A stretch of DNA of 64,000 bases from Bacillus renqingensis (GTDB lineage Bacteria; Bacillota; Bacilli; Bacillales; Cytobacillaceae): assembly GCF_016464375.1 (NCBI RefSeq), contig NZ_JADDIU010000006.1, positions 1 through 64,000 of the forward strand, written 5' to 3'. The translations under genes were made by a program, and so were the position numbers. The notes beneath the pieces were generated by a model. The model did not search any database and was not told the origin of the DNA. It saw only the letters and a list, made by a program, of their open reading frames with translations. Positions 42,965-52,555 of this stretch are shown piece by piece. Each line of letters begins with the position of its first letter. Position 1 is the first letter of the stretch.

Positions 42965-44377
42965 ATGAATGAAGGAGATCGTAACGCACTTGAATATGCC
43001 ATCAATGAAATTACAGAAATTGCTAGCAGCTGTGGCTTAGATTTCTATCCGATGCGTTATGAAGTTTGTCCTGCTGAAATCATTTATACTTTTGGTGCTT
43101 ATGGTATGCCTACCCGGTTTTCCCATTGGAGCTTTGGGAAGCAATTCCATAAAATGAAACTACATTATGATCTGGGATTAAGTAAAATATACGAGCTTGT
43201 GATTAACTCAAATCCCTGCTATGCCTTCTTGCTGGATTCCAATTCGTTAATCCAAAACAAACTTATCGTCGCTCACGTACTGGCCCATTGTGACTTTTTT
43301 AAAAACAATGTCCGCTTTCAAAATACGAAGCGAGATATGGTGGAGAGCATGGCGGCAACAGCCGACCGGATTCATCAATATGAAATTCAATACGGAAAAA
43401 GGGAGGTAGAGTCCTTCCTTGATGCGGTACTGGCAATTGATGAACATATCGATCCGTCCCTTATGAGACCAAAACTTACCTGGTCGATGGAGGATGATCA
43501 GGAGGAAGAAGAGGAACAGCGGACGCCTTCGCCGTATGATGACCTTTGGAACTTGGATGAAAAGAGTAAAAAGGAAACCAAAAAAACACGGAAAAAGAAA
43601 TTTCCGCCAAGGCCTGAAAAGGATTTATTGTTATTTATCGAAACATACAGCAGAGAACTAGAAGACTGGCAGCGTGATATCCTTACGATGATGCGGGAAG
43701 AAATGCTTTATTTTTGGCCGCAGCTGGAAACAAAAATCATGAATGAAGGCTGGGCATCGTACTGGCATCAACGAATTTTACGGGAATTGAACTTGACCAG
43801 CGGTGAAGCGGTTGAATTTGCCAAATTAAATGCCGGTGTAGTGCAGCCATCGAAGACAGGGATTAACCCGTATTACCTTGGATTGAAGATTTTTGAAGAC
43901 ATTGAAGAACGCTATAACAACCCTTCTGAAGAGATGAAGAAACGCGGTGTCGAGCCAAACTCCGGCCGGGAAAAAATATTTGAGGTTCGTGAAATTGAAT
44001 CCGATATTTCTTTTCTCAGAAATTATTTAACCAAAGATCTTGTCTTTCGGGAGGATATGTATTTATTCCAAAAGCAAGGCAGGGATTATAAGATTGTCGA
44101 TAAAGAGTGGGAGAACGTCCGTGATCAATTAGTCAACATGCGTGTAAACGGCGGCTTTCCGTACATCACAGTCAATGATGGCGACTACTTGAAAAACGGT
44201 GAGCTCTATTTAAAGCACTGGTATGAAGGAGTAGAACTGGATATAAAGTACCTTGAAAAGGTACTGCCATATATCCATCAGCTTTGGGGCAGACCCGTCC
44301 ACATGGAAACAATGATTGAGGAAAGAGTGATGTTGTTTTCCTATGATGGAAAAGGAGTCCATCGGAAATATTTATAA
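42965..44377 (+). CDS. spoVR: SpoVR stage V sporulation protein
   Basis: 470 residues. SpoVR family (YcgB in enterics), affecting spore cortex formation; molecular function unknown. Family markers: [33 protein letters not shown] in outline, [11 protein letters not shown], and [18 protein letters not shown]. An acidic, low-complexity insert with a basic run (about 170-215) separates two domains. It belongs with PrkA/YhbH functionally: in other bacteria the three are co-inherited (YeaG-YeaH-YcgB). ATG after AAAAGGGGGGATTGGCAG. Confidence 0.94.
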   Translation: MNEGDRNALEYAINEITEIASSCGLDFYPMRYEVCPAEIIYTFGAYGMPTRFSHWSFGKQFHKMKLHYDLGLSKIYELVINSNPCYAFLLDSNSLIQNKLIVAHVLAHCDFFKNNVRFQNTKRDMVESMAATADRIHQYEIQYGKREVESFLDAVLAIDEHIDPSLMRPKLTWSMEDDQEEEEEQRTPSPYDDLWNLDEKSKKETKKTRKKKFPPRPEKDLLLFIETYSRELEDWQRDILTMMREEMLYFWPQLETKIMNEGWASYWHQRILRELNLTSGEAVEFAKLNAGVVQPSKTGINPYYLGLKIFEDIEERYNNPSEEMKKRGVEPNSGREKIFEVREIESDISFLRNYLTKDLVFREDMYLFQKQGRDYKIVDKEWENVRDQLVNMRVNGGFPYITVNDGDYLKNGELYLKHWYEGVELDIKYLEKVLPYIHQLWGRPVHMETMIEERVMLFSYDGKGVHRKYL

Positions 44378-44378
44378 A

Positions 44379-44411
44379 AAATAGGCAGCTGGGTAAGCTG
44401 CCTATTTTTTT
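44379..44411. terminator. Bidirectional terminator between spoVR and ald
   Basis: ATAGGCAGCT pairs with AGCTGCCTAT, T residues after and A residues before. Confidence 0.85.
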
Positions 44412-45535
44412 AAAAATACATTTTCTAGTGCATCTTCAACGGTTACATAGTTATGTCCAAGGTCCCTTGCCACTGCCTCATATGTGATTTCTCCACCTGC
44501 AACATTGACGCCAAGCTTCAAGGCGGGATTTTCGGCAATCGCTTTGTAAACCCCTTTATTGGCGATTTGCAATGCAAATGGGACGGTAACATTTGTTAAG
44601 GCAATCGTTGACGTTCTTGGAACAGCACCAGGCATATTTGCAACGGAGTAGTGAATCACGCCGTGCTTTTCAAAAGTTGGGTTATCATGTGTCGTGACAT
44701 GATCGCTTGTTTCCACAATGCCACCTTGGTCAATGGCAACATCGACAATAACCGATCCCGGTTTCATTGTTTTCACCATTTCTTCTGTCACAAGCTTAGG
44801 AGCTTTAGCACCAGGAATTAAGACCGCTCCGATTAAAAGGTCCGCTTCCTTGACAGCTTCAGCAATATTATAGTGGTTCGACATTAATGTTGTTACTTGA
44901 TTTCCGAAAATATCATCAAGCTGACGGAGACGGTCTGCACTTAAATCGATAATGGTTACATCTGCGCCTAACCCGATAGCCATTTTCGCGGCATTTGTTC
45001 CAACGATCCCGCCGCCAATAATCGTCACTTTTCCGCGGTTAACGCCTGGTACACCGGCAAGTAGGATCCCTTGACCGCCGTTATTCTTTTGCAAAAATTG
45101 AGCGCCGATTTGTGCTGCCATCCGTCCGGCAACTTCACTCATTGGTGTTAATAATGGAAGCGTTCTGTTTACTGCTACCGTTTCATAAGCGATCGCAATC
45201 ACACCTTTTTCTTTGAGGGCATTAGCCAATTCCGACTCAGCCGCAAGGTGTAAATAGGTGAATAAAATTAAGCCCGAACGGAAGTATTGATATTCACTTC
45301 GGAGAGGTTCTTTTACCTTCATAATCATATCCGCTTTTGCCCAGACATTTTCCGCGCTGTCAATCAACTCAGCCCCAGCCCTGAGATAATCTTCATCAGT
45401 AAAACCGCTTCCAATCCCGGCCCCTTTTTCAATTAATACAGCATGTCCGGCAGTTTTAAACGAGAGTACACCGGCTGGAGTTAAAGCAACACGATTTTCA
45501 TTGTTTTTGATCTCTTTTGGCACACCGATTATCAT
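44402..45535 (-). CDS. ald: Alanine dehydrogenase
   Basis: 377 residues from ATG 45535, eight bases after GGGGAG; a GTG one codon earlier is possible. NAD-dependent oxidative deamination of L-alanine to pyruvate, needed in Bacillus for growth on alanine and for sporulation. Lys75 (KVKEPL) and His96 (YLHLA) are the known catalytic residues; the Rossmann motif [14 protein letters not shown] begins near residue 173. Downstream of adeR in the same direction; the 120-bp gap between them should hold its promoter. Confidence 0.95.
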   Translation of the reverse strand: MIIGVPKEIKNNENRVALTPAGVLSFKTAGHAVLIEKGAGIGSGFTDEDYLRAGAELIDSAENVWAKADMIMKVKEPLRSEYQYFRSGLILFTYLHLAAESELANALKEKGVIAIAYETVAVNRTLPLLTPMSEVAGRMAAQIGAQFLQKNNGGQGILLAGVPGVNRGKVTIIGGGIVGTNAAKMAIGLGADVTIIDLSADRLRQLDDIFGNQVTTLMSNHYNIAEAVKEADLLIGAVLIPGAKAPKLVTEEMVKTMKPGSVIVDVAIDQGGIVETSDHVTTHDNPTFEKHGVIHYSVANMPGAVPRTSTIALTNVTVPFALQIANKGVYKAIAENPALKLGVNVAGGEITYEAVARDLGHNYVTVEDALENVFLKK

Positions 45536-45655
45536 CACATTCTCCCCTTTGTATAAGAATTATTCCTATGGATAAAGTATAAAATGTTTACACGTGAATT
45601 ACTTTGTTCAGAATAGAGAAAGATATTCACGACTTTTGGAGATTCTCACAAATAC

Positions 45656-46924
45656 TCACATTCTTAGGTGTTTTTCCAATTTTAAATCAATATAAAGCGT
45701 GATTTTTTGATTGGGGTCCTTAAAATCTATCTCCCCAATTTCTGCAATTCTTTTCAAGCGATAATTTAACGTATTAGCATGTACATTTAATACTTTTGCG
45801 GCGTCATTGATGTTCGTATCTTTATTTAAATATACATCGAGAGTTTCAATCAGATTGCTGTTATGTTTTTGGTCGTATTCACCAAGTTTTTTTAACGCGT
45901 AATTTTCATAATCTTCCGATTTTCGTTTTTGTAAAAGAATATTAAAAAATCGATAAATCCCTAACCGTTGGTACGTATAAATATTTTTCGTTTCATTAGG
46001 AAACTGATTTTTAATCGATAGAATCTCCCTTGTTTCGGTATAGGCCTTCTTTAAATGTGAATAATCATAGTAAATACTGCTAAATACTGGTGTGATATTG
46101 GTAATATTATACCGCTCACTCATTTTAAATACAAAAAAATGGGCAAACTTGGTCAGCTCTTTAAATGTATTTTGCATGTTGTCGGTCGAAACCAGTAAAA
46201 TCAGTTGATTGCAATCAATCGTATACAGCATAATTTTCAAGTGTTGATTGGTTTTCAGTAGATAAGATATGTTTTGCTCCTCCTTACTTGTCACATTTTG
46301 TTGAAACTGAAAAACAAGTAAAACATAGGAAGAGGCAGGGATGATATTTAATGTGTGGAAATGCTCCATTATTTCTTCCTGAATGTATAAATGCCCAGTT
46401 AGCAGTTTCCAAAAAAATTCTTGGAACCGCTCTTCATTTTTATTTTTTCGCGTTTGGAGTTGCAAAAGTTTATTTTTCGCAGACTCTGCAGCCTTTCTTA
46501 ACAGGGAAAAGTCTTCCTCCGTTAATGATTTATTAATTTCCAATGCCCAAATAAACCCTAATACCTCTTCTTGCTTCCAGATGGAGATAGCCACCCGGTG
46601 GCCAAGTCCGATTTCGTTCATTTCTTTGACACGAATCGGCTCTTTCGTTGTAAGCAGGGCAGGGATCGTTCCTTGTTTCCATAATTGATTGATGACCTTT
46701 TCCGGTACCCGGCGGCCGATAATCGTTGAAATCCGCGCCGAATCTGTTCGTTCATCATGGGTACTATAGGCCAGCAGGCGATGATTGGCATCTTCGATAG
46801 TGACAGGGCATTCCAATACTTGGCTGATCCTGTCAGCCAACTCATCTAAGCTTTCGAAATCGCTTCTAAAAGGATCATATACATGGTTAACCAAATGAGT
46901 AACCCCCATTATTTCATAATGCAA
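45656..46924 (-). CDS. adeR: AdeR-like PucR-family activator of ald
   Basis: 422 residues: N-terminal GAF-like sensor (about 20-160), central GGDEF-like CdaR domain and a C-terminal PucR helix-turn-helix (NDAAKVLNVHANTLNYRLKRIAEI, about 382-405). B. subtilis AdeR, of this family, activates ald. ATG at 46924 has no clear ribosome site; a TTG at 46894, eight bases after GGGGG, is a good alternative start. Divergent from an amino-acid permease with an unusual repeat-bearing promoter region between. Confidence 0.82.
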   Translation of the reverse strand: MHYEIMGVTHLVNHVYDPFRSDFESLDELADRISQVLECPVTIEDANHRLLAYSTHDERTDSARISTIIGRRVPEKVINQLWKQGTIPALLTTKEPIRVKEMNEIGLGHRVAISIWKQEEVLGFIWALEINKSLTEEDFSLLRKAAESAKNKLLQLQTRKNKNEERFQEFFWKLLTGHLYIQEEIMEHFHTLNIIPASSYVLLVFQFQQNVTSKEEQNISYLLKTNQHLKIMLYTIDCNQLILLVSTDNMQNTFKELTKFAHFFVFKMSERYNITNITPVFSSIYYDYSHLKKAYTETREILSIKNQFPNETKNIYTYQRLGIYRFFNILLQKRKSEDYENYALKKLGEYDQKHNSNLIETLDVYLNKDTNINDAAKVLNVHANTLNYRLKRIAEIGEIDFKDPNQKITLYIDLKLEKHLRM

Positions 46925-46953
46925 AGTATAATTATTGAACCTTCTTTGTTTAA

Positions 46954-47055
46954 TTTTACAAAAAAAATAGTCCTATTTCATGTTTTTTACAAAAAATAAT
47001 CAAATAAACGAAAAACAATGGTAAAATAATTTCAGTTCTTTTTACAAAAAATATC
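46954..47055. promoter_or_regulatory. Three copies of TTTTACAAAAAAATA in the adeR-permease intergenic region
   Basis: TTTTACAAAAAAAATA (from 46954), TTTTTACAAAAAATAA (from 46985) and TTTTTACAAAAAATAT (from 47039). The TTTACA cores begin at 46955, 46986 and 47041, 31 and 55 bp apart, close to whole helical turns. They are likely binding sites for AdeR or another regulator of the divergent genes. Confidence 0.5.
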
Positions 47056-47084
47056 GTCTATACGGGTTTAATTAGGAGATGTAA

Positions 47085-48485
47085 ATGATGGCACATCAAC
47101 AAGGGGAAGAACTTCAACGTGGTTTGGAAGCAAGGCATATTACATTAATGTCCTTAGGCGCCGCGATTGGGGTTGGACTATTTCTTGGATCAGCAACAGC
47201 GATTAAAACGGCAGGACCGGGGATATTGCTAGGCTATGCCTTTAGCGGAATGATTATGTTTTTTATTATGCGGGCGCTTGGGGAAGTAGCCATCCAAAAG
47301 CCGGTTGCCGGCTCCTTTAGTGCCTATGCACGAGATTATTTAGGCCAGCTTGCAGGTTTCATTACTGGTTGGAATTATTGGTTTTTATGGGTGGTAACCT
47401 GTATGGCGGAAATCACCGCAGTCGGTATTTACATGGAATATTGGTTCCCTGCTATACCGCGCTGGATCTGGGCATTAGCGGCTTTAGTGATGATGACAGC
47501 GGTAAATGTCATAACGGTGAAGGCATATGGTGAATTAGAATTTTGGTTTGCTCTTATTAAAATTGTAACGATTGTAGCGATGATTCTCGTTGGTGCCGGG
47601 ATGATTATCTTTGGTCTCGGGAATGGGGGGATTGCCACTGGAATCAGCAACTTATGGAATCATGGAGGTTTTTTCCCGAATGGAATAAAAGGTGTTTTAT
47701 TATCGTTACAAATGGTGATGTTCGCCTATCTTGGGATTGAAATGATTGGAGTCACAGCTGGAGAGGTGAAAAATCCGCAAAAATCGTTAGCAAGGGCAAT
47801 TGATACGGTATTTTGGCGTATTCTGATCTTTTATGTCGGTGCCTTATTTGTGATTATGGCAATTTATCCATGGGAAGAAATTGGCACAAAAGGCAGTCCG
47901 TTTGTGCTTACCTTTAAACAAATAGGGATTCAGAGTGCGGCGGGAATCATTAACTTTGTCGTATTAACTGCCGCACTATCATCCTGTAACAGCGGAATTT
48001 TCAGCACAGCCCGGATGTTATTTAACTTGGCAGAGTATGGGGAGGCTCCAAAGAGATTTGGGAAGGTCACGAAAACTGGTGTTCCCGGCTTTGCGGTTTT
48101 GGCATCTGCTGCCGCATTATTGATTGGGGTTCTGTTAAATTATATTGTCCCTGCAAAGGTTTTTACATGGGTGACAAGTATTGCGACATTTGGCGCGATT
48201 TGGACATGGGGTATTATTTTACTGACACAGCTTCGCTACCGAAAAACCTTAAAGCCGAGGGATGTGATGGCCTTAAAATATAAAATGCCGCTATTCCCTT
48301 ATTCATCCTATATCGCATTAGCTTTTCTTGTGTTTGTCGTTGCTTTAATGGCATTTAGTCCGGATACAAGAATTGCCTTAATCATTGGTCCGTTATGGCT
48401 GATCCTTTTAGTGGCGGTTTATTACGGTAAAGGATTTCATAGGCGGGACTATAAACAATCCTCTGCCAAGCAGGAAGTTAGTTAA
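47085..48485 (+). CDS. Amino-acid permease, APC family (probable alanine permease)
   Basis: 466 residues, twelve helices, amino-acid transporter family of the APC superfamily; N-terminal GAAIGVGLFLGSATAIKTAGP (25-45) is the substrate-binding helix signature and KPVAGSFSAYARDYLG follows. Nearest relatives I recall are AlaP/CycA-type alanine, D-serine and glycine permeases and proline permeases. Location opposite adeR and near ald makes alanine the best guess. ATG at 47085 or 47088 after AGGAGATG. Confidence 0.82.
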   Translation: MMAHQQGEELQRGLEARHITLMSLGAAIGVGLFLGSATAIKTAGPGILLGYAFSGMIMFFIMRALGEVAIQKPVAGSFSAYARDYLGQLAGFITGWNYWFLWVVTCMAEITAVGIYMEYWFPAIPRWIWALAALVMMTAVNVITVKAYGELEFWFALIKIVTIVAMILVGAGMIIFGLGNGGIATGISNLWNHGGFFPNGIKGVLLSLQMVMFAYLGIEMIGVTAGEVKNPQKSLARAIDTVFWRILIFYVGALFVIMAIYPWEEIGTKGSPFVLTFKQIGIQSAAGIINFVVLTAALSSCNSGIFSTARMLFNLAEYGEAPKRFGKVTKTGVPGFAVLASAAALLIGVLLNYIVPAKVFTWVTSIATFGAIWTWGIILLTQLRYRKTLKPRDVMALKYKMPLFPYSSYIALAFLVFVVALMAFSPDTRIALIIGPLWLILLVAVYYGKGFHRRDYKQSSAKQEVS

Positions 48486-48491
48486 GTTATA

Positions 48492-48521
48492 GAATGGGAC
48501 CCAGGGGGGTCTCATTTTTTT
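48492..48521 (+). terminator. Terminator of the permease gene
   Basis: AATGGGACCC pairs with GGGTCTCATT, followed by T residues. Confidence 0.75.
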
Positions 48522-48570
48522 CCTCTATATTGGCATACTATATATGTCAATATAGGAGGAGGTTCATTTG

Positions 48571-49386
48571 ATGAAACAATTAGGGGTAACGGTGGCTGTA
48601 GTATTATTATTAAACATAAGTATGATAACTCATGCTGATGAGCCTGCGAAAAATCCGCGATCCAATCTTTATGAACAGAAGACGATGTCGATTCTTTGGT
48701 TTCAAAATGCCGGGGAAGCGAAAGCATTGTATTATCAAGGCTATAATTTAGGGAAACTAAGATTGGACGAAATTCTTCAAAAAAAACAGTATAACCCGGC
48801 TTTAAAGCCAGCAATCGTTCTCGATATTGATGAAACGGTCCTTGATAACAGTCCCTACCTAGCCTCTTTTGTTGTCAATGGGAAAGGGGAGCCATTTAAC
48901 TGGAGTAAATGGTTTAATCGGGCTGAAGCAAAATTACTGCCTGGGGCATTAGATTTCTTACGTTATGCAGATTCAAAGGGAATAGAAATTTTCTATATTT
49001 CCAATCGCAAGGAAGCCCAGAAGGCGGCAACGATTCAAAATTTACAAGACGTTGGAGTGCCGCAGGCTAATGCGGATCATATTCTGTTGCAGCAGGAAAA
49101 TGAAAAAGGGAAGGAAACCCGCCGCCGTCATGTGGCTAAAACCCATGATATTCTGTTGTTGTTTGGCGATAATTTAGGAGATTTTAGCGGATTCGATGGT
49201 TTAACTGCCACTGAGAGAGTGAAAGCCGTTGAAAAAAGGAAGGAGGAATTTGGGAAGAAGCTGATTGTGTTCCCGAATCCGATGTATGGGGATTGGGAGG
49301 AGGCCCTTTATGATTATGACCATAAGAAATCATGGAAAGAAATAGAGCGGCTTCGGAAGTCCCACCTTCAAACATATGAACCATAA
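48571..49386 (+). CDS. Secreted HAD-type acid phosphatase, e(P4) family
   Basis: 271 residues from ATG 48571 (AGGAGGAGG upstream). Signal peptide MKQLGVTVAVVLLLNISMITHA with a likely signal-peptidase I site before DEP. Class B/C acid phosphatase domain with nucleophile motif VLDIDETVLDN, YISNR threonine-like loop and GDNLGDF metal motif. The e(P4) group dephosphorylates nucleotides outside the membrane so nucleosides can be taken up. Most members are lipoproteins; this one has no lipobox cysteine, so it is probably released or wall-bound. Confidence 0.87.
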   Translation: MKQLGVTVAVVLLLNISMITHADEPAKNPRSNLYEQKTMSILWFQNAGEAKALYYQGYNLGKLRLDEILQKKQYNPALKPAIVLDIDETVLDNSPYLASFVVNGKGEPFNWSKWFNRAEAKLLPGALDFLRYADSKGIEIFYISNRKEAQKAATIQNLQDVGVPQANADHILLQQENEKGKETRRRHVAKTHDILLLFGDNLGDFSGFDGLTATERVKAVEKRKEEFGKKLIVFPNPMYGDWEEALYDYDHKKSWKEIERLRKSHLQTYEP

Positions 49387-49423
49387 AAAATCCGGCAGCA
49401 AGGTTTTGCTGCCGGATTTTTTT
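49386..49423. terminator. Bidirectional terminator between phosphatase and DUF445 genes
   Basis: AATCCGGCAGCA pairs perfectly with TGCTGCCGGATT, followed by T residues. Confidence 0.88.
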
Positions 49424-50681
49424 AAAACAAAGCCTTGATACCTACGAGAACAAGACCAATTAAAAACCCGCAAACGGCGCCATTGACACGGATCCATTGT
49501 AAGTCTTTTCCCACATTTGTTTCAATCATAATTGTCAGTGTCTTTGTATCTAATTTGTCTAAGTTCTCTTTTACTAGCGTTCCGATTTTTGAATGATTTT
49601 TATCGACAAACCCGGCAATTTGTTTCTTAATCCATGCCTCTAACTGATTCTTCTTCTCTTGGTCTGCTTTTATCTTATCAAGATTATCGGTGATAAGCGG
49701 AAGGATATAGTCATCATAAAAGGCAGGGTCGGCTGTGAAACCTAATACCTTTTGTTGAATTTCTGTTAATAACTCAATAATTTTTTCTTCCGGCTGCCAC
49801 TTATCGATAATTTGTGTTTTAAAGCGTTCAAGTTCTTCGTAAACTTTTTCATCGTTTTTTAAGCTTTCTAATTTTTGCTGGATATGCATCATTAGTGTTT
49901 GCCGATTTTGATTATAGGGGTCACGAAAGCTGTCAACCCCTTTTACAATGAGATTCTGAATTATGTTCCCTAGTTTTTCCTCATTCACAAGGTTGCTAAA
50001 TGATCGTAAAGCAAACTGCATGAAACCATCGGCCTTAATATTTTCAATCATCTCAACGGCCATCCCGCCCAGCCGGTGCTTTGTACTATCCTTTTTTGCC
50101 CATTCATCTACTTCATTAAGGACAAAATCAAGTGCCTTTTCATCATATTTCCGCAACGAAATTTGCTCCATTAACAGTGGCAGATAATCTTTGCTGTCCA
50201 CTTGGTTTAGTCGAACCTTGATCTCTTTTTCGATGATTGGTGCGATTTTTTTGACCTCGATATTTGTAATAAAGTATTGAATCAGGGTCATAACATTCTT
50301 TTTTACAGTTTCAGATTGAATTTCCTTGGCGATTAAAGTAAATATTTTGTCAGTAAACAGGAACGTATTAATCTTGTCGCGAATACTTTCCTTTGTCAGC
50401 CAATCATTTTCCAGCATCGAAATGATTTTGGCGGTTATTTTGTCACGGTTTTTAGGCAGCAGTGCTGTATGTGGTATGGGAACACCTAGCGGGTGGCGGA
50501 ATAAGGCTGTTACGGCAAACCAGTCGGCAAGCCCGCCAACAAGTCCTGCTTCAAATCCCCCCTGTAAAATAGTTTTCCAGAGTGAAGGCTCTAAGGGAAT
50601 GGTTGCCAGAAAACCAGCTGCCATCACTACAAGGGAAATTGTCGCTAAATGTCTTGAGTTTTTTTTCGGTTTTTCCATCAT
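49422..50681 (-). CDS. DUF445 membrane protein
   Basis: 419 residues. One or two N-terminal helices (ATISLVVMAAGFLATIPLE; FEAGLVGGLADWFAVTALFRHPLG), a long helical extracytoplasmic or cytoplasmic region rich in charged residues, and a C-terminal helix (NGAVCGFLIGLVLVGIKALF). Family DUF445, broadly conserved, function unknown; YheB of B. subtilis belongs to it. ATG at 50681 or 50678 after GAGGGG. Confidence 0.87.
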   Translation of the reverse strand: MMEKPKKNSRHLATISLVVMAAGFLATIPLEPSLWKTILQGGFEAGLVGGLADWFAVTALFRHPLGVPIPHTALLPKNRDKITAKIISMLENDWLTKESIRDKINTFLFTDKIFTLIAKEIQSETVKKNVMTLIQYFITNIEVKKIAPIIEKEIKVRLNQVDSKDYLPLLMEQISLRKYDEKALDFVLNEVDEWAKKDSTKHRLGGMAVEMIENIKADGFMQFALRSFSNLVNEEKLGNIIQNLIVKGVDSFRDPYNQNRQTLMMHIQQKLESLKNDEKVYEELERFKTQIIDKWQPEEKIIELLTEIQQKVLGFTADPAFYDDYILPLITDNLDKIKADQEKKNQLEAWIKKQIAGFVDKNHSKIGTLVKENLDKLDTKTLTIMIETNVGKDLQWIRVNGAVCGFLIGLVLVGIKALF

Positions 50682-50787
50682 ATAACCCCTCGATCAATAG
50701 TTTAACGCTGATATTTAGATAGTTAGGTCAAGAACTAATATAACGAAAAACCGCAAATTACACAAACTTGAAATGGCTGATGATATA

Positions 50788-50938
50788 AAAAAAGCGCAAG
50801 CGCCCTGGTCAGCGGCGTATGGCCTGGAGCGCTCCAACTGAGATAAAGGAAACACGGTGAGCGCAAGCGAACCGATGTTGACTTATCGTAGGGCGGAGAG
50901 CGAAGGACACTAGCCGTTAGGGCGCTGGAGCTGGACTA
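50788..50938 (+). repeat. Dispersed intergenic element, copy 5
   Basis: AAAAGCGCAAGCGCCCTGG at the left and GGGCGCTGGAGCTGGACTAG at the right, with the TCCAACTGAGATAAAGGAAA and CGATGTTGACTTATCG core. The far end (AATTCTGATA part) is missing or diverged. It occupies about half of the 325-base gap between two minus-strand genes. Confidence 0.85.
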
Positions 50939-50993
50939 GTCTAACCTGGCAAAAAGTTATTCATATTGATTTATTTTATAATTTTTAAGATAT

Positions 50994-51023
50994 AAAAAAG
51001 CACCTCTCATGATGGAGAAGTGC
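50994..51023 (-). terminator. Terminator of the two-TM protein gene
   Basis: Minus-strand GCACTTCTCC pairs with GAGAGGTGC around ATCAT, then six T residues; it overlaps the last codons. Confidence 0.65.
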
Positions 51024-51690
51024 GCTTCCTTTCAGGTTTGATATGTGTGATAAGTCCGTCAAGGTCGGTAATATAAAACTGGATATCTGGGGTTGTTTTG
51101 AGGTAGTTCTCTTGCACGAGTTGATAATAATTTACCCTGCGCTCGGGATCGAAACTTAACATCGGATATTCTTTGTGTTCTTTTACATATAAATCAACAG
51201 CTCTTTGTACCATATCCATTGCTTGAGGAATATGCTTTTCATTTTCTTCAAATAAATCATAGGTTTCCTTTGACATGTAGAATTTTTTTGCAGGAATGCC
51301 GCCAAGGATGGGAATTAACTGGTGGAAGTCAATGCTATTATCTTCATTCACAAGAATGGTTCGATAAACGCCTTTTGGGAGCTGATTGGAAAATTGCCTT
51401 ACCGCCTTACGGACATCGTCAATATCGATGTCGATAATGGGAACATCTTCTTCTTTACTAACTGCAATTTGTTCATTCTCAATCCCTTTTTGAGCAGGGG
51501 ATTTAACGAGATTAGAAGCAATAGAATAGGCTGCTGCTCCTCCCATTCCTATCCCTAGGAACGTGCCAATTAAAGTAAATACGGAGTCCAGATCAAACTT
51601 ATCATCAAAGATACTACCAAGTTTATTGCCTAGGAAAATACAGATTACCATTGAAATACAGATAATTATGCCAAAAGAAAGGGCTCTCAT
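51007..51690 (-). CDS. Two-helix membrane-anchored protein of unknown function
   Basis: 227 residues. Two N-terminal helices (LSFGIIICISMVICIFLG and VFTLIGTFLGIGMGGAAAYSI) in an AtpZ/AtpI-like arrangement, then a soluble domain (about 85-215) with DIDIDDVRKAVRQFSNQLPKG and FYITDLDGLITHIKP. I do not recall its family with certainty (it resembles a Bacillus DUF). Start ATG 51690 after GGAGGTGGTTAATT. Monocistronic. Confidence 0.65.
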   Translation of the reverse strand: MRALSFGIIICISMVICIFLGNKLGSIFDDKFDLDSVFTLIGTFLGIGMGGAAAYSIASNLVKSPAQKGIENEQIAVSKEEDVPIIDIDIDDVRKAVRQFSNQLPKGVYRTILVNEDNSIDFHQLIPILGGIPAKKFYMSKETYDLFEENEKHIPQAMDMVQRAVDLYVKEHKEYPMLSFDPERRVNYYQLVQENYLKTTPDIQFYITDLDGLITHIKPERKRTSPS

Positions 51691-51960
51691 AATTAACCAC
51701 CTCCTTTGCCTCGCCTTCGTATTTAGAAATAATTAGGGGATTATTTCACCTTTATTATAGCAAAGAATAGCCACAATGTGACAAATTCGATAGTAGATTT
51801 CTAATTTTTTGACATTACAGCAGAAATTTTTATCAACTTCATTTTTAAATGGACAATAGCCCATGAATATTTTTCCATTATGAATTGTTCCTCTTTTTGT
51901 AACATTAAAATAGTGAAAACGATGGTATGATGAAGGAAATAAAAAAGGAGTTTTTGACCC

Positions 51961-52260
51961 ATGGAGCATGAATTTAAACGGCTTTCTGAAAATGTAAAGG
52001 ATATAAAAAGTCTCATTAACATGTTTAATGAGACTCTGGAGAATATTGAGAAAAGGCTGTCAAGATTAGAAAAAGTAGATAGTATCGAACATCGAGTAAC
52101 GGTTAATCAAATTGATCTGTCGGATATTAAAGAATTGTTAGAGCGAATGGAGGCAACGCAGAAGAACGAAATTCACCATATTAACCGCCGCCTTGATTCT
52201 CATTTGGTCAAAATCGCAAAAGCAGAAGAGGATATTTTAATGTTAAAGAATAATAATTGA
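51961..52260 (+). CDS. Small coiled-coil protein
   Basis: 99 residues of charged helix with heptads (VKDIKSLINMFNETLENIEKRL; LLERMEATQKNEIHHINRRL). No membrane helix. ATG follows AAAAAAGGAGTTTTTGACCC. Similar in style to the genes at 14333 and 14736, without clear sequence identity. Function unknown. Confidence 0.7.
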   Translation: MEHEFKRLSENVKDIKSLINMFNETLENIEKRLSRLEKVDSIEHRVTVNQIDLSDIKELLERMEATQKNEIHHINRRLDSHLVKIAKAEEDILMLKNNN

Positions 52261-52265
52261 AAAAG

Positions 52266-52289
52266 GACCAGGTGAAGAGCCTGGTCAAT
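52266..52289. terminator. Hairpin between coiled-coil and small membrane genes
   Basis: GACCAGG pairs with CCTGGTC; weak T run on either side. Confidence 0.5.
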
Positions 52290-52291
52290 GT

Positions 52292-52480
52292 TTAACTAAG
52301 CTGGGTAAAAAGTGCTTTGACGCCGAGGTATAATAATGCAATAGAAAAGACTAGTATCGCAAGTGCTCCTACAACAGTAAAAAATGATGACAGACTGGCT
52401 AGAAAAGAAATGGCAGGCATGTTGACTAAGGCAAACCCGGCCAAAATACAAGCTAAAAATAATACGGCTACTTGGTTCAT
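52292..52480 (-). CDS. Small membrane protein
   Basis: 62 residues from ATG 52480, seven bases after GGGGGG; a TTG two codons earlier is too close. Two helices: VAVLFLACILAGFALVNMP and FFTVVGALAILVFSIALLYLGV, almost no loop. I do not recognise a family. Good ribosome site and hydrophobic pattern make it a probable gene. Confidence 0.65.
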   Translation of the reverse strand: MNQVAVLFLACILAGFALVNMPAISFLASLSSFFTVVGALAILVFSIALLYLGVKALFTQLS

Positions 52481-52555
52481 TTTCAATCCCCCCTTTTATA
52501 GCAGAATATGCAATAGAGAGGTGAGATGAATAAGAATTTCGCCCTTTTTAGCAGC

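Noticed and set aside
42720-42968. 82-residue frame in the yhdB-spoVR gap
   Set aside because: Overlaps yhdB antisense and the spoVR promoter; no ribosome site and no protein-like composition.
48525-48550. TTGGCA as a second sigma-54 promoter
   Set aside because: The -12 half (TTGC at the right spacing) is absent.
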